From KBS-96 sp964247975 (GTDB lineage Bacteria; Acidobacteriota; Terriglobia; Bryobacterales; Bryobacteraceae), in contig CAXTWH010000017.1 of assembly GCA_964247975.1 (NCBI GenBank), forward strand, positions 31,387 to 95,386: DNA of 64,000 nucleotides. Reading direction: 5' to 3'. Positions within the stretch are counted from its first letter, which is position 1; each line of letters opens with the position of its first letter. Positions 16,871 to 25,803 of the stretch are shown here, one piece after another. The translations under genes were made by a program, and so were the position numbers. Below the pieces are notes generated by a model. That model was not told the origin of the DNA and did no database searches. It worked only from the letters and a program-made list of their open reading frames with translations.

Positions 16871-17470
16871 CTAATCCACTTGTTCGATGAGCACAGCAGT
16901 TGTGGTGAGCGTGGCTCCCCGCGCTTGTAGGTTTTCAACTGTCTTCTGTCCCGCTGCGGGTGAAAAGGCCCAAATAGCATCGCTGACTAGTTCCACGGAA
17001 TGGCCTGCTTCCAAAAGTCCGTTGGCCGCGAACAGAACGCAAATTTCCGTCACGACGCCGTAAACAACAAATCTACTGGCGCCTAACAAATTAAGCAGCG
17101 GCAAAAGGTTGGCATTAGTAAAACAATTCACGTTTTGTTTTTCCAGGATGATCTGGCGCGCTGCGAAGGCAGCTTGTTCATCAATCGCGTTTGTTTCGGT
17201 GGAAACAACGTAAGGGTGGTCCAAAAGCGTTCCAAGAAGCTTCTGCTGTCCGGTCGTACCTACCACGCAGTGCGGCTTCCAGGTTTTGAATTCAGGATCA
17301 TTTTCGCTATGGGCATCAGTGGTGGAGATGATGGGAATTGCAGTTTTGACAGCGTGGCGGGTCAACGTTTTCAGGTTTTCGGCAATGGTTTCCGCGCCGG
17401 GAGCATACAACGCGCCGGCTGGCAGAACAAAATCAAGCTGAGTGTCTATATCGAAATAAACGGTATTCAT
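16871..17470 (-). CDS. pncA: Nicotinamidase-type cysteine hydrolase
   Basis: A 199-residue isochorismatase-fold amidase predicted to convert nicotinamide to nicotinate. Asp13 (TQLDF) and the Cys in GVVTEICVLFAA (about residue 142) are catalytic; Asp52 and His54 in TTDAHSEND and a His in WKPHCVVGT are the likely metal ligands. It overlaps pncB by four bases (ATGA), which strongly supports a role in NAD salvage rather than another amidohydrolase activity. It is the second gene of the pair. Confidence 0.88.
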   Translation of the reverse strand: MNTVYFDIDTQLDFVLPAGALYAPGAETIAENLKTLTRHAVKTAIPIISTTDAHSENDPEFKTWKPHCVVGTTGQQKLLGTLLDHPYVVSTETNAIDEQAAFAARQIILEKQNVNCFTNANLLPLLNLLGASRFVVYGVVTEICVLFAANGLLEAGHSVELVSDAIWAFSPAAGQKTVENLQARGATLTTTAVLIEQVD

Positions 17471-18801
17471 GAGGAAAAGGAATGATGTGAATTCTTCACC
17501 GTTTCAGCCAGTGACAGCAGGCGTTCGCTGGTTTTTATTGAATATGGCCTGTCTACAGGCTCCAATCGGAGAAGCGGCGGCGGCAGTTTAGCCATTGATT
17601 GCCTGGCTCCTTGTCTTAGATAATCCAGCGCGGGGTAAGGTTCCAGGAGTTCGCCTCCCTTCAACACAGGCTGCAGCAGCGGATCGCCTTTTATTTCCTC
17701 GCCGTTTTCATTGTTGAGCGCGATTAAATCGTGGTCGGAACGACGGTAAATCTGCTTCGCGCCAGGCAGAGTTGCCTTATCGGCGCTGTATTTGGCGGTG
17801 TACATGTGCGACCCGCCGGATTGGAGTTCCACCAGTTTGTAAACAGCAGATAATGCGGGCGCGTCCGCTGAGGTAGCCAGTTCAGTACCTACTCCGAAGG
17901 AATCAATGGGCACTCCGGTAGAGATCAGTTCGGCGATTTTTTCCTCGTTCAAATCGTTGGTAGCCATGATCTGGGCATCGGAAAAGCCGTTTTCATCCAG
18001 CAGTCTTCTTACTTCGTGGGCTTGCGATGCTAAATCTCCGCTATCGAGCCGCACGCCCCAGAAGGGACGGCCCAAACCAATGGCGAGGCGTGTTCCTTCA
18101 ATAGAATCATAAGTGTCGACCAGATATACGGTGGATTCGCCGAGCAGTTTTTGCAGTTCCCGGTAAGAGGCTTCTTCGCTCGGGAACGACATGGTCCAGG
18201 AATGCGCGGCGGTTCCGAAAACGGGAATGCCGAAACGGAAGCCGGCCTGCGTGTTGCTGGTGCCGGTGCATCCGGCGAGATACGCAGCGCGGCCCGCCAG
18301 TGGGCCTGCTTCCGGGGAATGGGCGCGGCGGCTGCCGAACTCCACCACGGAGCGCCCGGCAGCGGCCAGAACGCAGCGCACCGCTTTGGAAGCGATGGTG
18401 GTTTGGTAAGCAATCGTGGAAAGCAGGTAGGTTTCTACCAGTTGCGCTTCGATCAAGGGAGCGCGAACAATCAGAACCGGCTCGCCGGAAAATACAGGAG
18501 TGCCTTCCGGAACGGCGAATACATCACCAGTGAACCGAAGATTTTCGAGGAAACTGAAGAATTCCGCAGGCGCTTTCGCAAACTGGGGAAGCGAACGAAG
18601 GTAAACAATCTCGTCCGGTTCAAAGCGCAAATTAATAAGATACTCAATCGCCTGCTGCAAGCCTGCGGCCAGCAGGAAATTGCGATGGGAGGGCAGCCGA
18701 CGAATGCTGAGTTCAAAAGTGGCAACGTCCTGCGCTTTACCAGCCAGGAAATAGCCCGCAGCCATCGTCAGCTCGTATAGGTCGGTGTTGAGAGCCGGCA
18801 T
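17467..18801 (-). CDS. pncB: Nicotinate phosphoribosyltransferase
   Basis: A 444-residue enzyme that makes nicotinate mononucleotide from nicotinate and PRPP with ATP. Visible blocks: TDLYELTMAAGYF at the N-terminus, FGSRRAHSPEAG, TSNTQAGFRFGIPVFGTAAH with the probable phosphorylated His, VDTYDSIEGTRLAI, GVRLDSGDLA and SFGVGTELATS. With the overlapping pncA it forms a two-step Preiss-Handler salvage unit. Upstream, 46 bp separate it from the PIN-TRAM gene, which is on the same strand and may be co-transcribed. Confidence 0.95.
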   Translation of the reverse strand: MPALNTDLYELTMAAGYFLAGKAQDVATFELSIRRLPSHRNFLLAAGLQQAIEYLINLRFEPDEIVYLRSLPQFAKAPAEFFSFLENLRFTGDVFAVPEGTPVFSGEPVLIVRAPLIEAQLVETYLLSTIAYQTTIASKAVRCVLAAAGRSVVEFGSRRAHSPEAGPLAGRAAYLAGCTGTSNTQAGFRFGIPVFGTAAHSWTMSFPSEEASYRELQKLLGESTVYLVDTYDSIEGTRLAIGLGRPFWGVRLDSGDLASQAHEVRRLLDENGFSDAQIMATNDLNEEKIAELISTGVPIDSFGVGTELATSADAPALSAVYKLVELQSGGSHMYTAKYSADKATLPGAKQIYRRSDHDLIALNNENGEEIKGDPLLQPVLKGGELLEPYPALDYLRQGARQSMAKLPPPLLRLEPVDRPYSIKTSERLLSLAETVKNSHHSFSS

Positions 18802-18823
18802 CAGTTACTTCTATTGTCGATTA

Positions 18824-18841
18824 CCCACGGCTAAAGCCGTG
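18824..18841. repeat. Short REP-like palindrome
   Basis: CACGGC-TAAA-GCCGTG (arms 18826-18831 and 18836-18841) forms a perfect 6-bp stem with a four-base loop between pncB and the PIN-TRAM gene. Palindromes with this CCACGGCTAAAGCCGTGG-type core recur in many bacterial genomes as extragenic repeats, in some cases linked to IS200/RAYT-type transposases. Only one copy was noticed in this window. No T-run follows, so termination is unlikely. Confidence 0.55.
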
Positions 18842-18847
18842 AGATTG

Positions 18848-19960
18848 TCAGACAACCGGCGAATCTTTTCCGCCGCCTGCTGCCGCTGCCGCATGGTGAT
18901 GGGCGGTAGCCGGAATGATTGAAGGGCGCTGTTCTACAAAAGTGTGGCTGGTTCGCTCGTCAAACTTGCCGAAAATCATTTTTCCGGCGGTAGTTTGCAG
19001 AACGCTGGTGACAGTGACATCCACCGTGCGGGAAATCTGACGTTTGGCGTTGTCGACTACCACCATTGTTCCGTCGTCCAGGTAAGCGACGCCCTGATTA
19101 TGTTCCTTGCCCTCTTTCAAAATAAAAACCCGCATGGATTCGCCCGGTAGCACCACGGGCCGCAGCGCATTCGCCAGCTCGTTGATGTTCAACACGGCCA
19201 CGCCATGCACTTGCGCTACTTTGTTCAGATTGAAATCGTTAGTCATAACGCAGCATTGATGCATTTTCGCCAGTTCAATCAATTTCAAATCAACTTCCCG
19301 CACATTCGGCGCATCGTCGTCGGTTAAACGCACTTCCACTTGAGAAAGCTTTTGCAACCGCTGTACCACATCGAGACCGCGGCGGCCCCGGTTGCGCTTA
19401 GCGGAATCGGAAGAATCGGCAACTTGCTGTAGCTCGCGCAAAACGAACTGAGGAATTACCAGCGCGCCTTCCAGAAAACCGGATTCCGCAATATCAGCGA
19501 TTCGGCCATCAATCAGCACACTGGTGTCGAGCAGTTTTACAGATTGGCGGCTAGCGCTGCCTGCATTGCCGTTAAATAAGCTGATGGCATTCAGGTTCAA
19601 CAGGTCCGCTTTGGAAACACCGACAATTAAACCAATGTAGCTGGCGCAGAAGGGAACGGCAAATTCGAGAAAAGGCCCGTGGACGCTTCCTTGCAGAGAA
19701 CTGAGCGCTAATAGCATTACCAGCGAAATGCCCAGGAGGCTGCCCACCAACATGCCGATAACGCCGGCAACCAGTTGCGCCAAGGCAGCGCGGCGTAGTC
19801 GCATTTCGAAGCAGACTGCCAGGAGCCCGCACGCAATTCCTACGCAGGCTGACCAGTCAGCCGAAAGCAGAAAAGGATGAAAAACCGCCGCAACGGCCCC
19901 AAGAACAACAATAAACAAAGCACGCACTGCGAAAACGTTCAGCTTGCTTCGATAATCCAA
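18848..19960 (-). CDS. Membrane-anchored PIN-TRAM protein (YacL-like)
   Basis: A 370-residue protein with about four N-terminal membrane helices (residues 10-130), a PIN nuclease-like domain (LLDTSVLIDGRIADIAESG near residue 145; Asp-containing CVMTNDFNLNKVAQVHG) and a C-terminal TRAM domain (about residues 265-330; GESMRVFILKEGKEHNQGVAYL). This is the architecture of YacL-like proteins, predicted membrane-bound RNases of unclear role. The start is a TTG with GGAGG nine bases upstream. It is not a TA toxin: there is no adjacent antitoxin and it is membrane anchored. Confidence 0.9.
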   Translation of the reverse strand: MDYRSKLNVFAVRALFIVVLGAVAAVFHPFLLSADWSACVGIACGLLAVCFEMRLRRAALAQLVAGVIGMLVGSLLGISLVMLLALSSLQGSVHGPFLEFAVPFCASYIGLIVGVSKADLLNLNAISLFNGNAGSASRQSVKLLDTSVLIDGRIADIAESGFLEGALVIPQFVLRELQQVADSSDSAKRNRGRRGLDVVQRLQKLSQVEVRLTDDDAPNVREVDLKLIELAKMHQCCVMTNDFNLNKVAQVHGVAVLNINELANALRPVVLPGESMRVFILKEGKEHNQGVAYLDDGTMVVVDNAKRQISRTVDVTVTSVLQTTAGKMIFGKFDERTSHTFVEQRPSIIPATAHHHAAAAAGGGKDSPVV

Positions 19961-20148
19961 CTGTTTGTTCCTCCGGCTAACGACAGTTTGAAAGCGCGTT
20001 TGCGCAGAAACGAGCGCAGATCACTTCCGTAAAAGAAGTCGAGCAGAGTATATCACCGTTACTGGTGGTAACAAAAAAATGAGTATAAGACAAAGCTGGA
20101 ATAGTGAGGCGAGAAGGGAGAGAAGAGGGCGGGAGGAGCGCGCTCCGG

Positions 20149-20610
20149 TTAAAGAACCTTTGCGAGCTCCTCGGCAAATACACTGTTGCCGCTGGAAGAA
20201 GGAGAATTCCGGCGATTTCCGGCTCTGCGATCTCGATCCCGATTATTGTTATTGGTTGTATTGGTAGTTGCGTTAGGCGCGCCGGTTGGGGCAGGCGCGT
20301 TGGGCCGCTTAATGCGGTCTCCACCCGGCACAGGCTTAGCGGCCACCTGGCCTTTGCCTTTGGGCGGCTGGGCAGGGTTAGCGCGTAGAAGTCGGTCTTC
20401 GAGTGGAGCACGGTCGAATCGGCGAATGATCGAATTCATCTCTTCCTGATTCGGTGCTTCAATGAAAGCGAATCCCTTAGATTCCTGGGTTTCAGGGTTA
20501 CGAATCACCTTAACCGCGTCAGCGACTAAGTTGTCTGCGGATAGCCACGATTTGATATCGTCGGCCGTCACCCAGACAGGGAGATTTCCGAGGAATACCG
20601 TAAAACTCAT
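20149..20610 (-). CDS. RRM-domain RNA-binding protein
   Basis: A 153-residue protein with one RNA recognition motif (residues 1-82). RNP2 reads VFLGNL and RNP1 ESKGFAFIEA, with DDIKSWLSAD and MNSIIRRFDRAPLEDRLL as the helices. The C-terminal 70 residues are low-complexity, rich in Pro, Asn, Thr and Arg, with an NNTNNNNRDRDRR-like stretch, and are probably disordered. Bacterial RRM proteins of this size are single-stranded RNA binders of mostly unknown targets, some cold-induced. It is transcribed alone. Confidence 0.9.
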   Translation of the reverse strand: MSFTVFLGNLPVWVTADDIKSWLSADNLVADAVKVIRNPETQESKGFAFIEAPNQEEMNSIIRRFDRAPLEDRLLRANPAQPPKGKGQVAAKPVPGGDRIKRPNAPAPTGAPNATTNTTNNNNRDRDRRAGNRRNSPSSSGNSVFAEELAKVL

Positions 20611-20803
20611 TCGTTAGTGTTGTTAGCTCCGTGGGGGAATTTGTGAGGCTGGCCTCGAAGGAGGTTGTTCCAGGGAGGCTTTCACTAAGATAACACAAGA
20701 AATAATTTCTGGCAAACACCGGAATTATGAATGAATCAGCAGATTTGAGGCAGGTCAGCAGCGGGTTTCCTAAATTCAAACAACCGCATTTTCTTTCCCC
20801 AAA

Positions 20804-20835
20804 GGCAGAATTGCTTTTGAAGCAAATAATCTGCC
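20804..20835 (+). promoter_or_regulatory. Nested inverted repeat upstream of bcp
   Basis: GGCAGA (20804-20809) pairs with TCTGCC (20830-20835), and inside it TTGCTT (20811-20816) pairs with AAGCAA (20820-20825) around a TTG loop. The two stacked 6-bp stems, with a 1-versus-4-base internal loop, end 19 bp before the peroxiredoxin ATG. It may be an operator or a 5' RNA hairpin controlling bcp. Function is inferred. Confidence 0.5.
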
Positions 20836-20854
20836 ATTCTGCGTCTGACCTGGT

Positions 20855-21319
20855 ATGACCAGCGAATTAAGAGAAGGCGAACCGGCTCCCGAAATTTCAT
20901 TAGCTACCGATACCGGGGAGCTTTTCGAATTGAGCGCGTTGAAAGGGCAAAACGTGGTGTTGTACTTTTACCCGAAAGCCGATACGCCGGGCTGTACGAA
21001 GGAGTCGTGTGATTTTCGGGATCATGCGCAGAAGTTTACAAAAGCGAACACCGTGATTGTGGGGGTTTCACCAGACACCGATAAAGCGCAAGCCAAGTTT
21101 AAAACCAAATTCGGGCTTCCTTTCACCCTGCTGGCCGACACTAACCACTATGCTGCGGAAGCTTACGGCGTTTGGAAGGAAAAAAGCATGTACGGGCGTA
21201 AATACATGGGCGTCGAGCGAACCACATTTGTGATTGGCGCTGACGGAAAAATCAAGAAGATTTTTCCGAAGGTAGGGGTGGACGGCCATGCTGAAGAGGT
21301 GCTGGGGATTTTGGAATAA
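20855..21319 (+). CDS. bcp: Thioredoxin-dependent peroxiredoxin (Bcp/PrxQ)
   Basis: A 154-residue peroxiredoxin that reduces H2O2 and organic hydroperoxides. PKADTPGCTKESCDFRD carries peroxidatic Cys47 and resolving Cys52, the five-residue spacing typical of atypical two-Cys PrxQ. FTLLADTNHYAAEAYGVW and GVERTTFVIGADGKI complete the fold. It is cytoplasmic and monocistronic. A nested inverted repeat ends 19 bp before the ATG and no clear Shine-Dalgarno sequence is seen, so expression control at this hairpin is possible. Confidence 0.95.
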   Translation: MTSELREGEPAPEISLATDTGELFELSALKGQNVVLYFYPKADTPGCTKESCDFRDHAQKFTKANTVIVGVSPDTDKAQAKFKTKFGLPFTLLADTNHYAAEAYGVWKEKSMYGRKYMGVERTTFVIGADGKIKKIFPKVGVDGHAEEVLGILE

Positions 21320-21338
21320 CGCCCCTTATTTGACGCGT

Positions 21339-23756
21339 TCAGGCCACTTTAACATCAGCCAGCGAGGCTAGGGAGCGGAAACAGGAAATCCACTGGTCTG
21401 CAGCGGAATCCCGTCCCGCTTTGGCGGTGATCCGTTTGTAAGAGCGCGTGTAGATTTCGTAAATCTGGTTCTGAACGGACCACAAAATGACCTGAAACGG
21501 TAGGCTTTTCGCAACTCGCAGAGCGTTCAACAACTCCTGAACTGCTTGCAGGTCGCCCGGGTCTGCCGTGAAGCGCTCCGTTTTTTGTTCCACGGCTCTG
21601 CGCATAGTAAACTCCAGTGTGGTGACATCCAGCGCGACGTGGTTTTCACGAGCCTCGTCAAGCAAGGAGCGGATGCGAAGCGCGTCCAGTTTTTCCGCGC
21701 TGAAAGCGACTCGCAAAGAACTGTTGATGGCGTACTCAATGGTGGCGCTCAACTCGCGCGGCAGCGGCGAGTTCAGGCCGGCGATGAAGCGCATCAGCGG
21801 AGCGTGATTCCGGTAGATGTTCAGGTAAACCGATTCGGCTTCGTTTAAGGTGGAGGCCAGAATTATATTTAGAATCCGGCGCTGTTCGTCCCGGAACAAG
21901 GCTTTCAGGGAATACGTTTTTTCGCCGAAGCGCCGGTCCAATAGCAATACCACTTCCGGGGTTTCCGCCCGTGAAAAAGCGTCGGTCAGTTGGGCCAGCA
22001 GTTCCTCATAATCGGTGTCGCCTGCAAAGGGCTTCACCGCGCCGAGAATGTTGTGATCGCCAAAATGGAGAGCGCCGAAGACGAGCAGTTCCGATTCGCC
22101 CGTCACCTTGGAACAAAACTGCGCTTTGCCGACGGCCAGATGAAGATTGCCTGCTTTTCGCTCCTGGTAATCCAGCCTCCGGGCGGAATAAGAATAGATG
22201 TCTGTATCCACGCCATAGTCTTCAAAAAGCGAGCTAATGGCATAGTGGGCGCAAACACTTTGCAGATCAACAATGGCCGGCTTCACCGAACGGCGATAAA
22301 TCTGCGCGCCGTTGCCGCATTCCGGTACATTGCTTTTGGCGAGGGCCAGCCGTTTCTGAAATTCTTCCTCAACCGAGATGCCTGTCACCTGCTCGTAAAG
22401 CTGCACCACGCGACCGGCATACTGAATCACCTGCACGGTTTCAATGCCGGTCAGTTCGTCAAAAAACCAGCCGCAACTGGTATACATCAGCATGGCGTGG
22501 CGCTGCATTTCAAGCAGCCGCCAAGCGCGCACTTTCGCGTTCTGGTCCAGATCAGGAAGAAAACAGGCTTGTTCAAAGCGCGCGCTGTTTTCCGCGCCGG
22601 GATCAAGGAGAACGGAAATATAAGCATCCCTCGCTGCCCAGGGATCACGGAATAAATGTTTGCCTTCGGCTTCAAATCGAGGCGCAACCTGGTCGCGGAG
22701 CCAATCCAAAGCTTCCCGTAGAGGCCGCCGCCATTCCTGGTTCCAGCCGGCGCGCCCCGCATTGCAGCCGCAGTTGCTGCGCCATCGCTCCACGCCATGC
22801 ACGCAGCTCCAGGAACTGTTTTCAAAAATCTGCGCCTCGTGCTTAGGCGGCGCAAGGTCCAGAAATTCGCCGTAGTTGGTGATGTGCGCCAGCTTGCGGC
22901 TTTGCATGTAATCCAGCGCGTAGGTGAGCGCCATTTCGCCGTAAGCATGATGGTGGCCGTAAGTTTCGCCGTCGGTAGCGATATGCATCAACTGCGGGCC
23001 GAGCCGGGCATCGGAAAATCCGCCTACCAGGCGATGAGCGAATTTTTCGCCGTTATCGAGCAGCTTTTCAAAAGCAACCGCTTGGGAAACCGGTCCATCG
23101 TAAAAGAAAAGATTAATGCTGCGGCCGGAAGGCAGCTTGCACAGATAAGGCCGGGACGGGTCAATTTTCGATCCGCTGCAATCCTGCCAATTGCCGCCTT
23201 CTAAAGGCCGAATGGCGCGCGCCTGGTTCGGCGCAAGAATCACATAACGCAGGTTCGCCTTAGCCAACAAATCCAGCGTTTCAAGGTCCACTGCCGTTTC
23301 GGGCAGCCACATGGCTTCCGGCTCGCGTCCGAAGCGGCTTCGAAAATCGGCAATGCCCCACACGATTTGGGTCCATTTGTCGCGCGAGTTCGCAAGCGGC
23401 ATGATGATGTGGTTGTAGCCCTGGGCGATGGCCGAGCCGTGGCCGGAGAACAATTTCTGGCTTTCGTTGTCCGCCCTCAGAATGCCCCGATAAGCTTCGG
23501 GCGCATAGCGCTGCATCCAGGACAACAGCGTGGGGCCGAAATTGAAGCTGATGCGCGAATAGTTATTGATAATTCGCACAATACGCTTTTCGCCGTCGAG
23601 CATGCGCGCGCTGGCGTTCGGCGCATAACATTCCGCCGTGATCCGTTCATTCCAATCATGATACGGATAAGCCGAATCCTGAACTTCAATGGTTTCCAAC
23701 CAAGGGTTTTCGCGCGGCGGCTGGTAGAAATGACTGTGAATACAAAGATACTTCAT
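21339..23756 (-). CDS. GH57-type glycosidase with DUF3536 domain
   Basis: An 805-residue protein starting MKYLCIHSHFYQPPRENPW, the signature N-terminus of glycoside hydrolase family 57 enzymes (HxHxHQP-like). The catalytic (beta/alpha)7 region covers roughly residues 1-330 (MWLPETAVDLETLDLLA contains the likely nucleophile Glu; HIATDGETYGHHHAYGEMAL the likely acid Asp). The C-terminal half matches the DUF3536 type. Family members act on alpha-glucans such as glycogen; the exact activity is not fixed. No signal peptide, so cytoplasmic. It lies 8 bp downstream of a histidine kinase gene. Confidence 0.88.
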   Translation of the reverse strand: MKYLCIHSHFYQPPRENPWLETIEVQDSAYPYHDWNERITAECYAPNASARMLDGEKRIVRIINNYSRISFNFGPTLLSWMQRYAPEAYRGILRADNESQKLFSGHGSAIAQGYNHIIMPLANSRDKWTQIVWGIADFRSRFGREPEAMWLPETAVDLETLDLLAKANLRYVILAPNQARAIRPLEGGNWQDCSGSKIDPSRPYLCKLPSGRSINLFFYDGPVSQAVAFEKLLDNGEKFAHRLVGGFSDARLGPQLMHIATDGETYGHHHAYGEMALTYALDYMQSRKLAHITNYGEFLDLAPPKHEAQIFENSSWSCVHGVERWRSNCGCNAGRAGWNQEWRRPLREALDWLRDQVAPRFEAEGKHLFRDPWAARDAYISVLLDPGAENSARFEQACFLPDLDQNAKVRAWRLLEMQRHAMLMYTSCGWFFDELTGIETVQVIQYAGRVVQLYEQVTGISVEEEFQKRLALAKSNVPECGNGAQIYRRSVKPAIVDLQSVCAHYAISSLFEDYGVDTDIYSYSARRLDYQERKAGNLHLAVGKAQFCSKVTGESELLVFGALHFGDHNILGAVKPFAGDTDYEELLAQLTDAFSRAETPEVVLLLDRRFGEKTYSLKALFRDEQRRILNIILASTLNEAESVYLNIYRNHAPLMRFIAGLNSPLPRELSATIEYAINSSLRVAFSAEKLDALRIRSLLDEARENHVALDVTTLEFTMRRAVEQKTERFTADPGDLQAVQELLNALRVAKSLPFQVILWSVQNQIYEIYTRSYKRITAKAGRDSAADQWISCFRSLASLADVKVA

Positions 23757-23764
23757 TCGGTTTG

Positions 23765-24430
23765 CTACGATTCCGTGGCCTGAATGCGCTGGAGCAAAGG
23801 AAGGGAAATGGTGAAAATCGCGCCGCTGCGCGCATCATCACGGTTCGCCGCTGTTACCTTGCCGCCATACCGCTTCACTATTGACGCTACAATATGCAGT
23901 CCCAATCCAGATCTCCGCGTAGGACTTAACTTGGTTGAAACATTTGGTCGAAAAATTCCGGGCAAAATCTCTATCGGGATTCCCGGACCATTATCGATGA
24001 TCAGGATTTTTAAATTATCTTCCACCCGCTCGGTAGTGATTTCAATGCAACCGGGACGGCGAAACGCTTGGGCGGCATTCAGAAACAAGTTTACAAACAC
24101 CCGTTCCCAATCCTTAGCGGAACCTGGCAGAGAACTCCCGAAAGAAAGCTTCCGAACGAATTCAATGCCGGGTTTGCGAGCGGTCAGGCAGAAATCCTGC
24201 GCGGATTGAATTGCATCCTCGATTACCGAAGCCAAATCAGGCGTGCTGTCGGGAATGGCTCCTACCAAGCGCTTGCCCCGGGCCACGCTGCGCTGCAGAG
24301 TGGCGGCGAGAGTACGCCATTGGCGGTCGGCGCTTAACAGTTCCGCCGCTTCCGTGATTGTTTCAAAAACGTTATTCAAATCGTGAATCAGGCACTCGTA
24401 AGTCAGATCCGGGTCAAGAACTTCATCCAT
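23765..24430 (-). CDS. Small cytoplasmic histidine kinase
   Basis: A 221-residue protein consisting of only a kinase core. The H-box-like IHDLNNVFETITEA (His17) is at the N-terminus, followed by the N-box VFVNLFLNAAQAF, the G1 box DNGPGIP, the F-region IFRPNVSTK and the G2 box SGLGLHIVASIV. No sensor, membrane segment or receiver domain is present, and no response regulator gene is adjacent. It is immediately upstream of the GH57 gene and 26 bp downstream of aroA on the same strand. It might sense a partner protein; this is a guess. Confidence 0.88.
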   Translation of the reverse strand: MDEVLDPDLTYECLIHDLNNVFETITEAAELLSADRQWRTLAATLQRSVARGKRLVGAIPDSTPDLASVIEDAIQSAQDFCLTARKPGIEFVRKLSFGSSLPGSAKDWERVFVNLFLNAAQAFRRPGCIEITTERVEDNLKILIIDNGPGIPIEILPGIFRPNVSTKLSPTRRSGLGLHIVASIVKRYGGKVTAANRDDARSGAIFTISLPLLQRIQATES

Positions 24431-24456
24431 AAATAAGTAGGAAGCGGGACGGAAAA

Positions 24457-25749
24457 TTAGCGGGCAATTTCCCGAAGCGTTTGGTAGAACTCAGGATACG
24501 ACACGGACGCGGCTTCGGAATTGTGAATCGTGCAGGGGCCGTCGGCAGCCAGCGCAGCTACAGAAAATGCCATTGCAATCCGGTGATCGCCAAACGAATC
24601 GAGTTCAGCGGCATGAAGCTTCTGGCGGCCCGGAACGCTGATCCCGTCGGGGCGTGTTTCTGCTTGGACGCCCATGCGCTTCAGGTTTTCGGCAATGGTG
24701 GCGATCCGGTCGGTTTCTTTCACGCGCAGTTCCGCCGCGTCATTCACGGTTAAGCCTTCTCTGCTTAATGCGCCTAACACGCAAAGCACAGGAATTTCGT
24801 CGATCAAGGCAGCAGTAAGCGCGCCGGATAGAACGCCGCCTCGTATGGAAGAAGTTGTGACTTGCAGATTACCGATCAACTCGCCATTGACGCTTTCAAT
24901 TTGCAGAATTTTAATAGAAGCACCGATGAAATTGAGAAAGTCTAACAGTCCGGCGCGAGTGGGATTCAAACCGACGTTGGCAATCACGAGGTCCGCTTCA
25001 GCGGCAATCAAAGCGGCCACGAGAAAGAAGGCCGCGGAAGAAATATCGCCGGGAACCACTATGTTTGCCGCTTGCAAAGGCGTTCCGCCTTGGATGGTAA
25101 CGGTGCGGCGCGCGGTGGTGATGTCTGCTCCCAATTCGCGTAGAGCGATTTCAGTATGGTCGCGGGTGCGTATGGGTTCCTGAACAACGGTTTCCCCTTC
25201 GGCGTAAAGACCGGCCAGCAGCACGCAGCTTTTCACCTGCGCGCTGGCAACGGGCGGCTTGTAGCGGATGCCTTTCAGTTCCCGGCCCTGAATGGTTAAG
25301 GGCGCAAACTGCTCGTTAGTTGCTTCAATTTGAGCGCCCATCTCGCGCAGCGGAGCCAGAATGCGGCGCATGGGACGGCGGGAAAGCGATTGATCACCAA
25401 AGATTTTGGTAGTGAAGGGCTGCGCGGCTAGAATGCCGGACAACATGCGGATGGTGGAACCGGAATTGCCCGCGTCCAGAGCTTCCGCCGTGGCGGTGAG
25501 GCCGTGCATTCCTTTGCCGTGGACGATTAGTTCGCGGCGACCGTCGCGTTCTCCGAATTCATGTTGAATGCCCAACTGCGCCATGCAGGACAGAGTGGAG
25601 CGGCAATCGGCTCCGGTGGAATAGTTGAGAATGCGGGATTCGCCTTCGGCAATGGCGGTGAGCATCGCGTAGCGGTGGGAAATGGATTTATCGCCGGGTA
25701 CGCTGATGGTTCCGCTGATGCCCCGGGCCGGGGAAATGATTTCAGGCAT
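24457..25749 (-). CDS. aroA: 3-phosphoshikimate 1-carboxyvinyltransferase (EPSP synthase)
   Basis: A 430-residue EPSP synthase of the shikimate pathway, joining shikimate-3-phosphate and PEP. PGDKSISHRYAMLTAIA, DAGNSGSTIRMLSG, GDQSLSRRPMRRIL, GDISSAAFFLVA, DEIPVLCVLGA and LRVKETDRIATIAENL are all present. In the PEP-binding loop the motif reads NSGSTIR, with Ser after Gly where class I enzymes have Ala. The ATG at 25749 fits the family start; a frame extends 30 bases upstream. It is followed closely by the kinase gene. Confidence 0.96.
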   Translation of the reverse strand: MPEIISPARGISGTISVPGDKSISHRYAMLTAIAEGESRILNYSTGADCRSTLSCMAQLGIQHEFGERDGRRELIVHGKGMHGLTATAEALDAGNSGSTIRMLSGILAAQPFTTKIFGDQSLSRRPMRRILAPLREMGAQIEATNEQFAPLTIQGRELKGIRYKPPVASAQVKSCVLLAGLYAEGETVVQEPIRTRDHTEIALRELGADITTARRTVTIQGGTPLQAANIVVPGDISSAAFFLVAALIAAEADLVIANVGLNPTRAGLLDFLNFIGASIKILQIESVNGELIGNLQVTTSSIRGGVLSGALTAALIDEIPVLCVLGALSREGLTVNDAAELRVKETDRIATIAENLKRMGVQAETRPDGISVPGRQKLHAAELDSFGDHRIAMAFSVAALAADGPCTIHNSEAASVSYPEFYQTLREIAR

Positions 25750-25803
25750 GGAAGCTGTTATTTTAGCGGTTCGGCACACATATTTTAAACTTCAACTCTG
25801 CCC

